Shown here piece by piece: positions 1-7,613 of a stretch of DNA of 64,000 bases. A program made the translations under genes and the position numbers. Source of the stretch: Streptomyces sp. HNM0574 (GTDB lineage Bacteria; Actinomycetota; Actinomycetes; Streptomycetales; Streptomycetaceae). Location: positions 163,963-227,962 of the forward strand of contig NZ_JAASAH010000010.1 of assembly GCF_012726235.1 (NCBI RefSeq). The letters run 5' to 3'. Position 1 is the first letter of the stretch; each line of letters opens with the position of its first letter. The notes beneath the pieces were generated by a model. It searched no databases, was not told the DNA's origin, and saw only the letters and a program-made list of their open reading frames with translations.

Positions 1-1937
1 GGTTCGTAGATCTCCACCGCGCGCTGGCGCGGGTAGAAACCGGCCACCTGGAGGGGCGTTCCGCCCGGAATCCGGCCGCCCGTCAGCAGGGGGCCGAAGC
101 TCTTCACCTTCCGGTACCCGGACGCCTCCAGCGTGCGCTTCACCGTCTGCGGCGGGACGTAACCGATCTGGTCGGGGTCGAGGTCGTTGCGGACCACGAC
201 GTCGTGCAGTCCGGCGCGGTTCAAGAAGGCGCGCAGGCCCGGCACTTCACCACCCGTGGTGAGCGCCTGCTCCACCGCGTCCATCGCGCGCCGGTTGCCC
301 GGTGTCCCGAACGGTACGTAGTCGCGCTGGGCCCACGGGGACGAGGCGAGCACGTCGAGCGGCTGGTCGATGGGCGAGCCCCAGGTGTGGATGCCGTGCG
401 CGGTGGCGGGGGTGACGTAGGCGCGGCTGTCCGGGGAGTGCTTCTCCAGCCAGTCGGCCGTCTGCCGCCAGTGCGCGGGGAGTTCCTTGAACGCGCCGGG
501 CTGGAGGATGTCCCCCGTCGCGTACGGCAGGGCCAGTCCCGGCAGCAGGAGCAGCGCGGCGAGCCCCGGCAGCAGCCGGCGGAACGTGGCGCGGGGTGCC
601 GCCGTGCGCTGCGGCGGCGCGGCGTGCCGGGCGGCGCGCGGCAGCACAACCGTCCCGCCGTCCGGGGGAGTTGGGGCGCCGTCGGGTTCCGGGAGCCGGG
701 TCCGGAAGGCCACCGCGAGGAGGTGGGCGAGTCCGAGGGCGAGGGCCAGGGCCAGGCCGGGCTGGAACTTGTAGATGTTCCGGAACGGGCGCAGCGCCCC
801 GTCCAGCCACGACTGCACCGTCTCCGCGAACGGCCCGCCCAGCGCGCCCGCGTACCCGGCGAGCATGATCCCGCTGACGACGGTCACCGTGAGCACCAGC
901 CAGCGCCGCTCGGGCAGGTCGCGGCGGGCGAGCCCGGCCAGGCCGAGCGCCGCGGCGAACGCGCCCGCGAGCACCGTGAGCAGGCCGGTGGCGACGGCCC
1001 AGCCGGCGGGCAGCCAGGGTTCGCCGAAGTTGAGGTAGGCGGTCCAGTTCCCGGCGCCGCGCAGCATCTCCGTCGCGGACATGGTGCCGGTGGTGGTGCG
1101 CGCCGACTCGACGTACGGCATGAAGTCCTCGCCGTACCTGCCGAGCAGCAGCAGCGGCACCGTCCACCACAGCGTCGCGAGCACCACCCCGGGCAGCCAC
1201 CAGGCCAGCAGCGAGCGGCGCCTGCGCCCGGTGCGGGTGAGCAGGTAGAGGCCGACGGGCAGCAGGGAGGCGAGGGTGGAGGCGGCGTTGACCCCGCCCA
1301 TGAACGGGATCAGCAGCGCCGAACGGGCCGCCGCCACCCTCGCGGTCAGCGTCGTCGACAGCAGCGGCAGCAGCACCCACGGCAGCGCGGCACCCGGCAG
1401 CGCGGCCGCCGAGGTCGAGCCGACGACGACGGTGAAAGTGGGCCACAGCGCGTAACAGAGCGCCGCGAGCAGGCGGGTACGCGGCGAGCCCGTGCCGAGC
1501 CGTTCGGCCAGCCGCAGCGCGCCCCAGAACGCGGCGGCCACCACCAGTGACAGCCACAGCCGTTCGGCCAGCCAGGTCGGAATCCGCGCGAGGTCGGTCA
1601 GGCCGTAGTACGGCAGCATCGGGAACAGGTAGCCGGCGTACTGGTCGGTGATGCCGCCGAAGCCGGCCGTGTCGTGCCAGAGGCCGCCGAGGTCGCCGAG
1701 GAAGCGCCAGGGATCGGTGGCGACGCCGAGCTTCGTCTCGAACGTCATCCGGCCGGGCGACTTGGCCAGGAAGGCGGCGAACAGCGCGGCCCACACACCG
1801 AGCAGCCAGCCCCGGTGCCGCCGCCCGCCGGGCTCCGCCGGAGCCGGTGCGGTGCCGGGCCGGCCGGCGTCCGGGGGCGCGCCCCGGGCGGGCGGCGCGG
1901 GGCCGCGGGCGTGCGGGGGGACGTACGACGTGGTCAT
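1..1937 (-). CDS. AftD-like alpha-(1->3)-arabinofuranosyltransferase family protein (partial, C-terminus off the left edge)
   Basis: Open frame of at least 645 codons running off the left edge. The ATG at 1937 overlaps the stop of the upstream methyltransferase as ATGA, so the two are translationally coupled. After a Pro/Ala-rich N-terminus there is a membrane segment (near residues 45-60, GWLLGVWAALFAAFL). Next comes a stretch with TFETKLGVATDPWRFL and DQYAGYLFPMLPYYGL (residues about 64-110), which matches the start of the AftD/DUF3367 membrane glycosyltransferase family, and then many hydrophobic segments. Family members transfer sugar from a polyprenyl donor on the outer membrane face; mycobacterial AftD works on arabinan. 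Streptomyces have no mycolyl-arabinogalactan, so the acceptor here is unknown. Family members usually exceed 1,300 residues, so about half is visible. Confidence 0.8.
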   Translation of the reverse strand, partial: MTTSYVPPHARGPAPPARGAPPDAGRPGTAPAPAEPGGRRHRGWLLGVWAALFAAFLAKSPGRMTFETKLGVATDPWRFLGDLGGLWHDTAGFGGITDQYAGYLFPMLPYYGLTDLARIPTWLAERLWLSLVVAAAFWGALRLAERLGTGSPRTRLLAALCYALWPTFTVVVGSTSAAALPGAALPWVLLPLLSTTLTARVAAARSALLIPFMGGVNAASTLASLLPVGLYLLTRTGRRRRSLLAWWLPGVVLATLWWTVPLLLLGRYGEDFMPYVESARTTTGTMSATEMLRGAGNWTAYLNFGEPWLPAGWAVATGLLTVLAGAFAAALGLAGLARRDLPERRWLVLTVTVVSGIMLAGYAGALGGPFAETVQSWLDGALRPFRNIYKFQPGLALALALGLAHLLAVAFRTRLPEPDGAPTPPDGGTVVLPRAARHAAPPQRTAAPRATFRRLLPGLAALLLLPGLALPYATGDILQPGAFKELPAHWRQTADWLEKHSPDSRAYVTPATAHGIHTWGSPIDQPLDVLASSPWAQRDYVPFGTPGNRRAMDAVEQALTTGGEVPGLRAFLNRAGLHDVVVRNDLDPDQIGYVPPQTVKRTLEASGYRKVKSFGPLLTGGRIPGGTPLQVAGFYPRQRAVEIYE

Positions 1938-2671
1938 CGGGGACACCGCCGGAGGATGAGGAGGAGGTTCCAGGTGGCGAACTCGCGCAGCCCGGGGACG
2001 CGGGTGACGGCCCCGGCCAGGAACGGCCAGTAGCGCGACCGCGCCGAGACGATCTCGACGTCGTCGCGGGCCCTTACGTGCCGCAGCGTGGCACCGACAT
2101 GGACGGCGAACAGGTTCTCGCCGACGGTGTGCTTGGCCTCGCGCCCGTGCCGGCGCCGGTAGCGCGCGCGGGCACGTTCGTGCCCCAAGTAGTGCCAGGG
2201 CGCGGTCTCGTGGCCGCCCCAGGGGGAGTACCAGTTGGTGAACGCCACGTAGATCAGCCCGCCGGGGCGGGTGACGCGCACCATTTCGGACAGGAAGGTG
2301 GGCGGGTCGGCGACGTGCTCCAGCACGTTGGAGCTGAAGCACACGTCGGCCGCGCCGTCCGCGAGGGGGAGCAGATAGCCGTCGGCGATCACCGCTCCGT
2401 CCGGGCCGGGGCCGTGCGCGTGCAGCTCGCGCGGGTCGGGCTCGAAGAGGAAGCACCGGGCACCCCGGCGCCGGAACTCCCGGGTGAAGTGCCCGCTGCC
2501 GCCGCCGACATCGGCGACGGTGGCGCCCGACACCGGGGCGTACCGCGCCACTTGGGCGACCGCGTCGCGGGCGAGGAGCCCGTAGACGTGCTCGGGGTCC
2601 TGCTGCTCGCGGAGGAAGGCGCGGAAGAGGGTCACGGACCTGCGGACCGAGGGATCGCGCACGGCCGTCAC
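1934..2671 (-). CDS. class I SAM-dependent methyltransferase
   Basis: 245 residues from GTG 2671, which overlaps the glycosyltransferase stop as GTGA; its own stop overlaps the next start as ATGA. The core is a Rossmann methyltransferase: motif I VADVGGGSGHF (about residues 41-51), an acidic motif II ending in FLFEPD, and the motif-IV-like stretch ADVCFSSNVLEHVADPP, typical of the Methyltransf_11 group (UbiE/COQ5-like). The C-terminal half has a Trp/His-rich stretch (NWYSPWGGHETAPWHYLG) often seen in methyltransferases of surface-polysaccharide loci. I infer methylation of a sugar or lipid carrier in the same pathway as the flanking glycosyltransferases. The three genes form one tightly overlapping operon. 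The substrate cannot be read from sequence. Confidence 0.85.
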   Translation of the reverse strand: MTAVRDPSVRRSVTLFRAFLREQQDPEHVYGLLARDAVAQVARYAPVSGATVADVGGGSGHFTREFRRRGARCFLFEPDPRELHAHGPGPDGAVIADGYLLPLADGAADVCFSSNVLEHVADPPTFLSEMVRVTRPGGLIYVAFTNWYSPWGGHETAPWHYLGHERARARYRRRHGREAKHTVGENLFAVHVGATLRHVRARDDVEIVSARSRYWPFLAGAVTRVPGLREFATWNLLLILRRCPR

Positions 2672-3918
2672 CGTCTCTCGCGGGGCGCGGCGGCCACGGG
2701 CAGGCGGGCCGGGGGCGGCGCGGAGGCGTGGAAACGGGCGTACGCCTCGGCCGCGACGGCGCGGAAGCTCGTCACCGTGTGCGCCCAGCGGAAGCGTTCG
2801 GCGCGGCGCAGCGCGGCACGTCCCATGGCGGTGCGGCGCTCGGTGGACAGCGCGAGGGTGCACCAGTGGGCCGCGAACGCGCTCTCCCCGCGGGCCAGCA
2901 GGCCCGTCACCCCGTCCTCGACGGAGTCGCGCAGTCCGGGGATGTCGAAGCCGACGGCGGGCGTGCCCCGGACGGCGGCCTCGGTGACCACCAGCCCCCA
3001 GCCCTCCACCAGCGACGGGTGCAGCAGCAGCCAGGACTGGCACAGCAGCCGGTGCTTCTCGGCCTCGCTGACGTGCCCGGTGAAGACGACGCCGGGGCCG
3101 GCCGTCGCGGCCAGCCGCTCGCGCTCGGGCCCGTCGCCGACGATGACCAGACGTCCGCCCGTGACGGGCCGTACCCGTTCCCAGAGCCGGAGCAGCAGGT
3201 CGATCCGCTTGTACTCGACCAGCCGTCCCATGGCGAGGAACATCGGCTCGGGCGCCGCCGGAACCGGCGGCTCCGGCTCCTCCACGCCGTTGTGGACGAT
3301 GCGGATCTCCTCGTCCGGCACGCCGAGTCCGCGCAACGCGCCCGCGGTCGAACCGGACACGGCGACCTTGAGGTTGCGCCGGTGGCTCCCGGCCAGCGCC
3401 CAGTGCTCCAGCCGGCGCCCCAGCCGCGCGGCGGGCGCCGGATAGCGCATGCCCCACAGCTCGGTGTGGACGTGGTTGACGAAGCACAGGGTGGGCCCGT
3501 GGTGCCACAGCGGCGCCAGGTACGGCATGCCGTTGCAGACCTCGACCAGCAGGTCGCAGGAGCCGACCCGGCGGGTGAAGGCGCCGCGGGCGCGCAGGAA
3601 GTGACCCGCGTCGCCGCCGGCGGAGACGACGCGGTAGTCGCGGTGTGCGGCGGGTCCGCCGCACAGCAGGGTGACCTCGTGGCCGAGCGCGGTGAGCCCG
3701 TCGGCGATCCGGTCGACGAGCAGCTCGGAGCCGCCCGCGGCCGGGTTGCCCAGGTCGCGCCGGGCGAGGAAGACGATGCGGCGGGGGGAGCCGTCGGCGG
3801 GAGGGGGACCGTCGGGGCTCGTGCTGGTGGCGCGGTCGCCCGTGGGGGCGGCGGCCGTGCCGGCGGGGGAGTGCGTGCCGCGTGGGGGGACCAGGGAGGG
3901 AGGTACGTGCTGGGGCAT
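2668..3918 (-). CDS. GT4-family glycosyltransferase
   Basis: 416 residues. GT-B fold: an N-terminal acceptor domain beginning IVFLARRDLGNPAAGGSE (about residues 48-65, with the GG donor-loop pattern), and a C-terminal donor domain with MFLAMGRLVEYKRIDLLL, LVIVGDGPERE and the E-x7-E nucleotide-sugar motif EGWGLVVTEA. No signal peptide or membrane segment is visible, so it should work on the cytoplasmic face. The first 45 residues are Pro/Ala/Ser-rich and probably disordered. It is the first gene of an overlapping operon with a methyltransferase and an AftD-like transferase, suggesting assembly of an exported cell-surface glycan. Donor and acceptor sugars are unknown. Confidence 0.85.
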   Translation of the reverse strand: MPQHVPPSLVPPRGTHSPAGTAAAPTGDRATSTSPDGPPPADGSPRRIVFLARRDLGNPAAGGSELLVDRIADGLTALGHEVTLLCGGPAAHRDYRVVSAGGDAGHFLRARGAFTRRVGSCDLLVEVCNGMPYLAPLWHHGPTLCFVNHVHTELWGMRYPAPAARLGRRLEHWALAGSHRRNLKVAVSGSTAGALRGLGVPDEEIRIVHNGVEEPEPPVPAAPEPMFLAMGRLVEYKRIDLLLRLWERVRPVTGGRLVIVGDGPERERLAATAGPGVVFTGHVSEAEKHRLLCQSWLLLHPSLVEGWGLVVTEAAVRGTPAVGFDIPGLRDSVEDGVTGLLARGESAFAAHWCTLALSTERRTAMGRAALRRAERFRWAHTVTSFRAVAAEAYARFHASAPPPARLPVAAAPRERR

Positions 3919-4182
3919 ACGTGCTCCAACTCGTCAGGGGTGCGGTACGGGGGGACCGGGTGGAGAGTGTGAGCGGTGTGCGTGGGGGGTGCGGGGACGG
4001 TGCGGGGCTGTGCGCTTCGGAGTGCTCAGTGTGTGCTCAGTGTTGGGGCCCGGTTCGGTCGCGGCTACTCACGGGGATGACAATTTCCGCGCTCCGTCCG
4101 GGCGTTCGGGCCGCACTTCGTGCGCGGTCGGCGCAGGGTGCGGCCGCCCGCGGGGACGGCGGGCCGGACGCACCTGCCCGGG

Positions 4183-5160
4183 TCACGCGTCCCGCACCCG
4201 GACCCTGCGCCCGCGCACCGTCAGCAGGGCGCCGGCCAGCGCGGCGACGCCGCCCGCGAGGGAGGCGCCGCGCGGCGCGGTCACCCGCAGCATCTCCAGC
4301 CGGCCGCTGTCGTCGGCCGCGAGCTCGACGGCCTCGCTCCGGGTGGCCGGGGTGAACTCCAGCTTCCTGCTGCGCAGCAGCGTCACCGCGTCCTTCTCGC
4401 TCCCCGGGGCGCGCAGGGTGACGCGGGGCGCGGTGACGGTGTGCAGGATGCGTCCGGTGCGCTGGTCGACGACGAATTCCAGCCGCGTGTTGGCGTACCA
4501 CTCCTCGGCGTGCACCTGGCCGCTGTCCGGCCGGTCCACCAGCACGCCGGGGACCTGCCTGCTGCCCGCGCGGGTGGGCGGTACGCGGCCGGTGAACCGC
4601 AGCCCCTCGTACCCGTCGACCCGTGCGCGGCCCGCGTACCGGAGGGGCACCGTGGCCCCCAAGGTGCCGTCCCACCAGGTGTATCCGCGCTCCTCCACAT
4701 CGAAGGGGAACTTCAGGTACGCCTCGCCGCCGATGTTGTCCGGCTTCAGCCCGCAGCACCGCACCGGCAGATTGGTGGCCCGGTCCGTCACCCAGCGCTC
4801 CGTCGTCCACTGGAACGACTTGCGCGGGTCGTCGAGCTTCACGGTGCGTGGATTGTCGATCGTCTGCGAGACGTTCCAGACGGCCTTCCCGCTCCGCTCA
4901 CTGGCGGCGACGTCACCGAGCACCCGGCGGGTGACCGTCAGCTTCTGGCCGTGCCGGGTGCGCAGCGCGTTCTGGTCGAAATAGCTGCCCGAACCGGTCA
5001 GGACGGAGGTCGAGTCGATGTCGACGGGCGTGCGCTTGGCGCGCGGTTCCACGTACCAGGCCAGCAGCGGGGCCAGCACGAGGAGGAAGACGCCCAGGCC
5101 GAGCAGGACGAGCCCGGTGGGGGACGGCCGGGGCGGGGAGGACGGGACGGTACGGCGCAT
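4183..5160 (-). CDS. DUF3068 (PorA-family-like) membrane-anchored protein
   Basis: 325 residues. There is one N-terminal membrane segment (about residues 15-35, GLVLLGLGVFLLVLAPLLAW), a long extracytoplasmic domain with paired cysteines (RCCGL), and a second weak hydrophobic segment near the C-terminus (SLAGGVAALAGALL) followed by a basic tail. This layout and the sequence (WYVEPRAKRTPVDIDSTSVL) fit DUF3068, annotated as a PorA-like family in actinobacteria. No enzyme motif is visible. It lies just upstream, on the same strand, of the glycan operon, and DUF3068 genes commonly accompany AftD-like genes, so a role in the cell envelope is inferred. Function is unproven, and the porin name should not be taken literally. 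Confidence 0.8.
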   Translation of the reverse strand: MRRTVPSSPPRPSPTGLVLLGLGVFLLVLAPLLAWYVEPRAKRTPVDIDSTSVLTGSGSYFDQNALRTRHGQKLTVTRRVLGDVAASERSGKAVWNVSQTIDNPRTVKLDDPRKSFQWTTERWVTDRATNLPVRCCGLKPDNIGGEAYLKFPFDVEERGYTWWDGTLGATVPLRYAGRARVDGYEGLRFTGRVPPTRAGSRQVPGVLVDRPDSGQVHAEEWYANTRLEFVVDQRTGRILHTVTAPRVTLRAPGSEKDAVTLLRSRKLEFTPATRSEAVELAADDSGRLEMLRVTAPRGASLAGGVAALAGALLTVRGRRVRVRDA

Positions 5161-5527
5161 GGCAGGGCACTCCGTGGGGTGAAGTGGTGCTTCGTCGCGC
5201 TGGGTTCACGCCGGAGGCGGAGCGGTGCGAGGGGCGGTACGCGGGGGAACGCGGAGCGGTGGTGCGCTGAGCGGCGGTGCGGCGCGTACGCGGGTGGGAC
5301 GTCGGCGTGGGGGACAGCGCGTCCGGCGGTCGGAACGGCGAACACATCTGTGCACGAACCGGAGACGAACGGTCGAGAAGCGGTGCGAAGCGTGAAGGCT
5401 CGTACGGGTCGGTAACCGTAGAGCGAGCCTTGACACGGCGTCAATGCTTCCCGAAACTCAGCACCTTGAGAGGGGTCGGCCCTGGGGCGGGGCTGGTGCG
5501 TACCGACGAAGAGAGGTCCGCCCCGCC
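5161..5527. promoter_or_regulatory. divergent intergenic region with promoter and imperfect dyad
   Basis: This 367-bp gap separates the DUF3068 gene from the 77-aa gene and holds no convincing ORF. Reading right, TTGACA (5430-5435) lies 17 nt before GAAACT (5453-5458), a plausible sigma-70-type promoter for the small gene. Immediately upstream is an imperfect inverted repeat with arms GGCTCGTACGG (5397-5407) and CCGTA...CGAGCC (5416-5429), and the -35 itself sits in TTGAC-ACGGC-GTCAA. The dyad abutting the -35 is a candidate operator, possibly for the PucR protein encoded downstream. No binding evidence exists. Confidence 0.5.
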
Positions 5528-5761
5528 ATGCACAGACTCCTCGCAGCCGCGCTCACCTGCGTCGGCGCAGCCGCCTGCGCCATCGGCGCGGCACTGGGCA
5601 TCGTCGCCGCGCTCGACGCCACACCGGAACAGCCCAACGTGCCGCTGGTGCACTTCCATTCGTCCCCGGACGAGCTCCCCGGCGCGGACTCCCCGTCGCC
5701 CTCGCCGGAGCCTTCCGAACCCGCCGGAGCGGACGGTTCCGCCTCCGCAGTGGAGCGCTGA
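5528..5761 (+). CDS. small membrane-anchored or secreted protein with acidic Ser/Pro tail
   Basis: 77 residues from ATG 5528, preceded by a purine-rich GAGAGG element. An N-terminal hydrophobic segment (LLAAALTCVGAAACAIGAAL, about residues 4-23) is a signal sequence or membrane anchor. The rest is low-complexity, rich in Pro, Ser, Glu and Asp. I recognise no domain. The gene ends three bases before the start of a PucR-type regulator, so the two are very likely co-transcribed and perhaps translationally coupled. A sensor-ligand or accessory role for that regulator is only a guess. Confidence 0.65.
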   Translation: MHRLLAAALTCVGAAACAIGAALGIVAALDATPEQPNVPLVHFHSSPDELPGADSPSPSPEPSEPAGADGSASAVER

Positions 5762-5764
5762 GCC

Positions 5765-6994
5765 GTGGTGACGGCCGTGACCTCCCGCTCCGCCTGGCAG
5801 GACGTGCCGCGGGCGCGGGTGGCCCGGTTCACCGAACGGGCCCTGGCCGAGGCCCCCGTGCTCGCGCAGGACATCCTCCGCGCCATCCGCCGCGAGTACC
5901 CCGGACTGCCCCTCGTCGTCGACGGCTCGGGCGAGCCGATGGCGCTCGTCGGCATCCGCCGCGCGATCGAGCACTTCGTCGAACACCTCTCCACCGGGCT
6001 CGACGGACCCCACGTACCGCCGCGCGTCTTCCAGGAGTTCGGCCGCGGCGAGGTGCTCCAGGGGCGCAGCCTCGACGCGCTCCAGGCCGTCTACCGGCTG
6101 GGCATCCGTCTCGCCTGGCGCCGCCTCGCGCAGATCGGCACCCAGGTCGAGATCCCGCCACCCGCCATGTACGAACTGGCCGACGCCGGCTTCCGCTACC
6201 TCGACGGCCTGGTGGCCGAATCCGTACGCGGCTACGCCGAGGCCGCGGCCCGCCAGGCCGGTGAACGCCTGCGCCTCCAGCGGCGGTTGCTCGACCTGAT
6301 GCTGTCCGAACGGCACGGCCACCCGGCCGGCGCCGCCCGCGAGGAACTGGCCGACCGCGCGGCCCGGATCGGCTGGGCGCTGCCCCGCACCGTCGCCGTC
6401 GCCGTCCTGTTACGCCCCGGCCGCTCGGCCGTGCCGCCCGCCGTCGGCGAGGACGTCCTGCTCGACATGGAGTGCGAACAGCCGCGCGTCGTCGTCCCGG
6501 AACCCGAGGCGGCCGGACGCGCCGAACTGCTGCGCCGCGCCATGGCCGGGTGGGCGGGCGCGATGGGGCCGCCCGTACCGCCCGAGCAGGCCGCGAAATC
6601 GCTGCACTGGGCGCGCGCGGCGGTCGCGCTGATGGAGCGCGGCCTGCTGCCCGGCGGCCAACTCCTGGACTGCACCGAGCACATGGAGGCACTCGTCCTG
6701 CTGCCGCCCGAGGAACTCATCGACGACCTGACCCGGCGCCTCCTCGCCCCGCTCGACGACTGCGGCCCCGCCCACCGGCGACGGCTCGCCGAAACCCTCC
6801 TCGCCTGGCTGGAGACGCGCGGCGGCGCACCGGAGGTCGCGGCACGCCTCGGCGTCCATCCGCAGACGGTGCGCTACCGGCTGCGGCAGATCCGGGAACG
6901 CTGGGGCGACGGCATCGACGAACCGGACCGGCGCTTCGAACTCGAAATGGTGCTGCGCACCCTGCGCCTGCGCGGCGAACTCACCGGCCGGTGA
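5765..6994 (+). CDS. PucR/CdaR-type transcriptional regulator containing a TTA codon
   Basis: 409 residues from GTG 5765 (a second GTG follows directly). The N-terminal helical region (about residues 15-180) resembles the sensor region of actinobacterial PucR-type regulators. The middle is a degenerate GGDEF-like segment, and the C-terminus carries the HTH_30 DNA-binding domain (about residues 340-400, with AARLGVHPQTVRYRLRQIRE). Residue 216 is encoded by TTA (6410-6412), the only in-frame TTA I found in the window. In Streptomyces TTA is read by the bldA tRNA, so translation may be limited to later development. It is coupled to the upstream small exported protein. Targets are unknown. Confidence 0.85.
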   Translation: MVTAVTSRSAWQDVPRARVARFTERALAEAPVLAQDILRAIRREYPGLPLVVDGSGEPMALVGIRRAIEHFVEHLSTGLDGPHVPPRVFQEFGRGEVLQGRSLDALQAVYRLGIRLAWRRLAQIGTQVEIPPPAMYELADAGFRYLDGLVAESVRGYAEAAARQAGERLRLQRRLLDLMLSERHGHPAGAAREELADRAARIGWALPRTVAVAVLLRPGRSAVPPAVGEDVLLDMECEQPRVVVPEPEAAGRAELLRRAMAGWAGAMGPPVPPEQAAKSLHWARAAVALMERGLLPGGQLLDCTEHMEALVLLPPEELIDDLTRRLLAPLDDCGPAHRRRLAETLLAWLETRGGAPEVAARLGVHPQTVRYRLRQIRERWGDGIDEPDRRFELEMVLRTLRLRGELTGR

Positions 6995-7029
6995 ACCCCC
7001 GCGCCCGGTGAACCCCGCGGCCCCGGGGC

Positions 7030-7521
7030 TCACTCGTCTCCGGGCGTCACGTCCTCGCCGAGCATGCGCCGCAACAGGTCGCGGAGCAGGGCGCGTTCGA
7101 CCGTGGTCAGCCCGGCGAGCGGCTCCCGGGCGAAGTCGAGGGAGCCGCGCAGCCGGCCCGCGGTCTCGCGGCCCTCCTCCGTGACGGCGGCGACCTTGAC
7201 CCGGCGGTCGGCCGGATCGGGACGCCGCTCGACGAGCCCGCGGGACTCCAGCCGGTCCACTATCCCCGTCACGTTCGACGGCTCGCACTTCAGCTGCCTG
7301 GCCACCTGCCGCATCGGCGTCGCCTCGCGCGCGAGCAGCGCGAGGACCCGCGCCTGCGCGCCGGTCAGCGAATGCTGCCCGGCGGCCAGCTCGTACTCCT
7401 CGTGGTAGCGCGCGACAACGGTGCCGATGAGCTCCACCACCTCGTGGGTGACGGCATCGGGTCTCTCGGGCCCGTCGGCTCCGGGGGTGTGCCCGGAGGC
7501 GCGGGCGGCACTGGCGGTCAT
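7030..7521 (-). CDS. MarR-family transcriptional regulator
   Basis: 163 residues from ATG 7521. It has the winged-helix core of the family: a dimerisation helix, ALLAREATPMRQVARQLKC, recognition helix EPSNVTGIVDRLESRGLVER, and the wing RRPDPADRRVKVAAVTEEGR. The single Cys lies in the DNA-binding helix region rather than at the N-terminus, unlike the sensing Cys of OhrR, so I do not call it OhrR despite the nearby Ohr gene. The start is supported by a -10 element TACGGT (complement of 7529-7534) seven bases before the ATG, which suggests a leaderless transcript. It is divergent from an NADP-dependent oxidoreductase, its likely target. Confidence 0.85.
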   Translation of the reverse strand: MTASAARASGHTPGADGPERPDAVTHEVVELIGTVVARYHEEYELAAGQHSLTGAQARVLALLAREATPMRQVARQLKCEPSNVTGIVDRLESRGLVERRPDPADRRVKVAAVTEEGRETAGRLRGSLDFAREPLAGLTTVERALLRDLLRRMLGEDVTPGDE

Positions 7522-7528
7522 GGACACC

Positions 7529-7590
7529 ACCGTACCCGGTTGCTTGACAACATGAAATATCGAGGAGCATGGTTGTTTCAGTTCCTGAAA
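7529..7590. promoter_or_regulatory. marR/oxidoreductase divergent promoter region with 15-bp palindrome
   Basis: For the left gene, TACGGT (complement of 7529-7534) is a -10 for a leaderless transcript. For the right gene, TTGACA (7544-7549) could be a -35, with only a weak -10 about 18 nt later. Downstream of it is a perfect inverted repeat TTTCAG-TTC-CTGAAA (7576-7590). A looser pair, ACAACATG (7547-7554) and CATGGTTGT (7568-7576), encloses the same interval. These are candidate MarR operators. Confidence 0.55.
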
Positions 7591-7613
7591 GACCTCTGGA
7601 GGATGATCTCCGC

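Noticed and set aside
7030..7521. MarR gene as OhrR, the repressor of ohr
   Set aside because: It lacks the N-terminal sensing cysteine and is divergent from the oxidoreductase, not from ohr.
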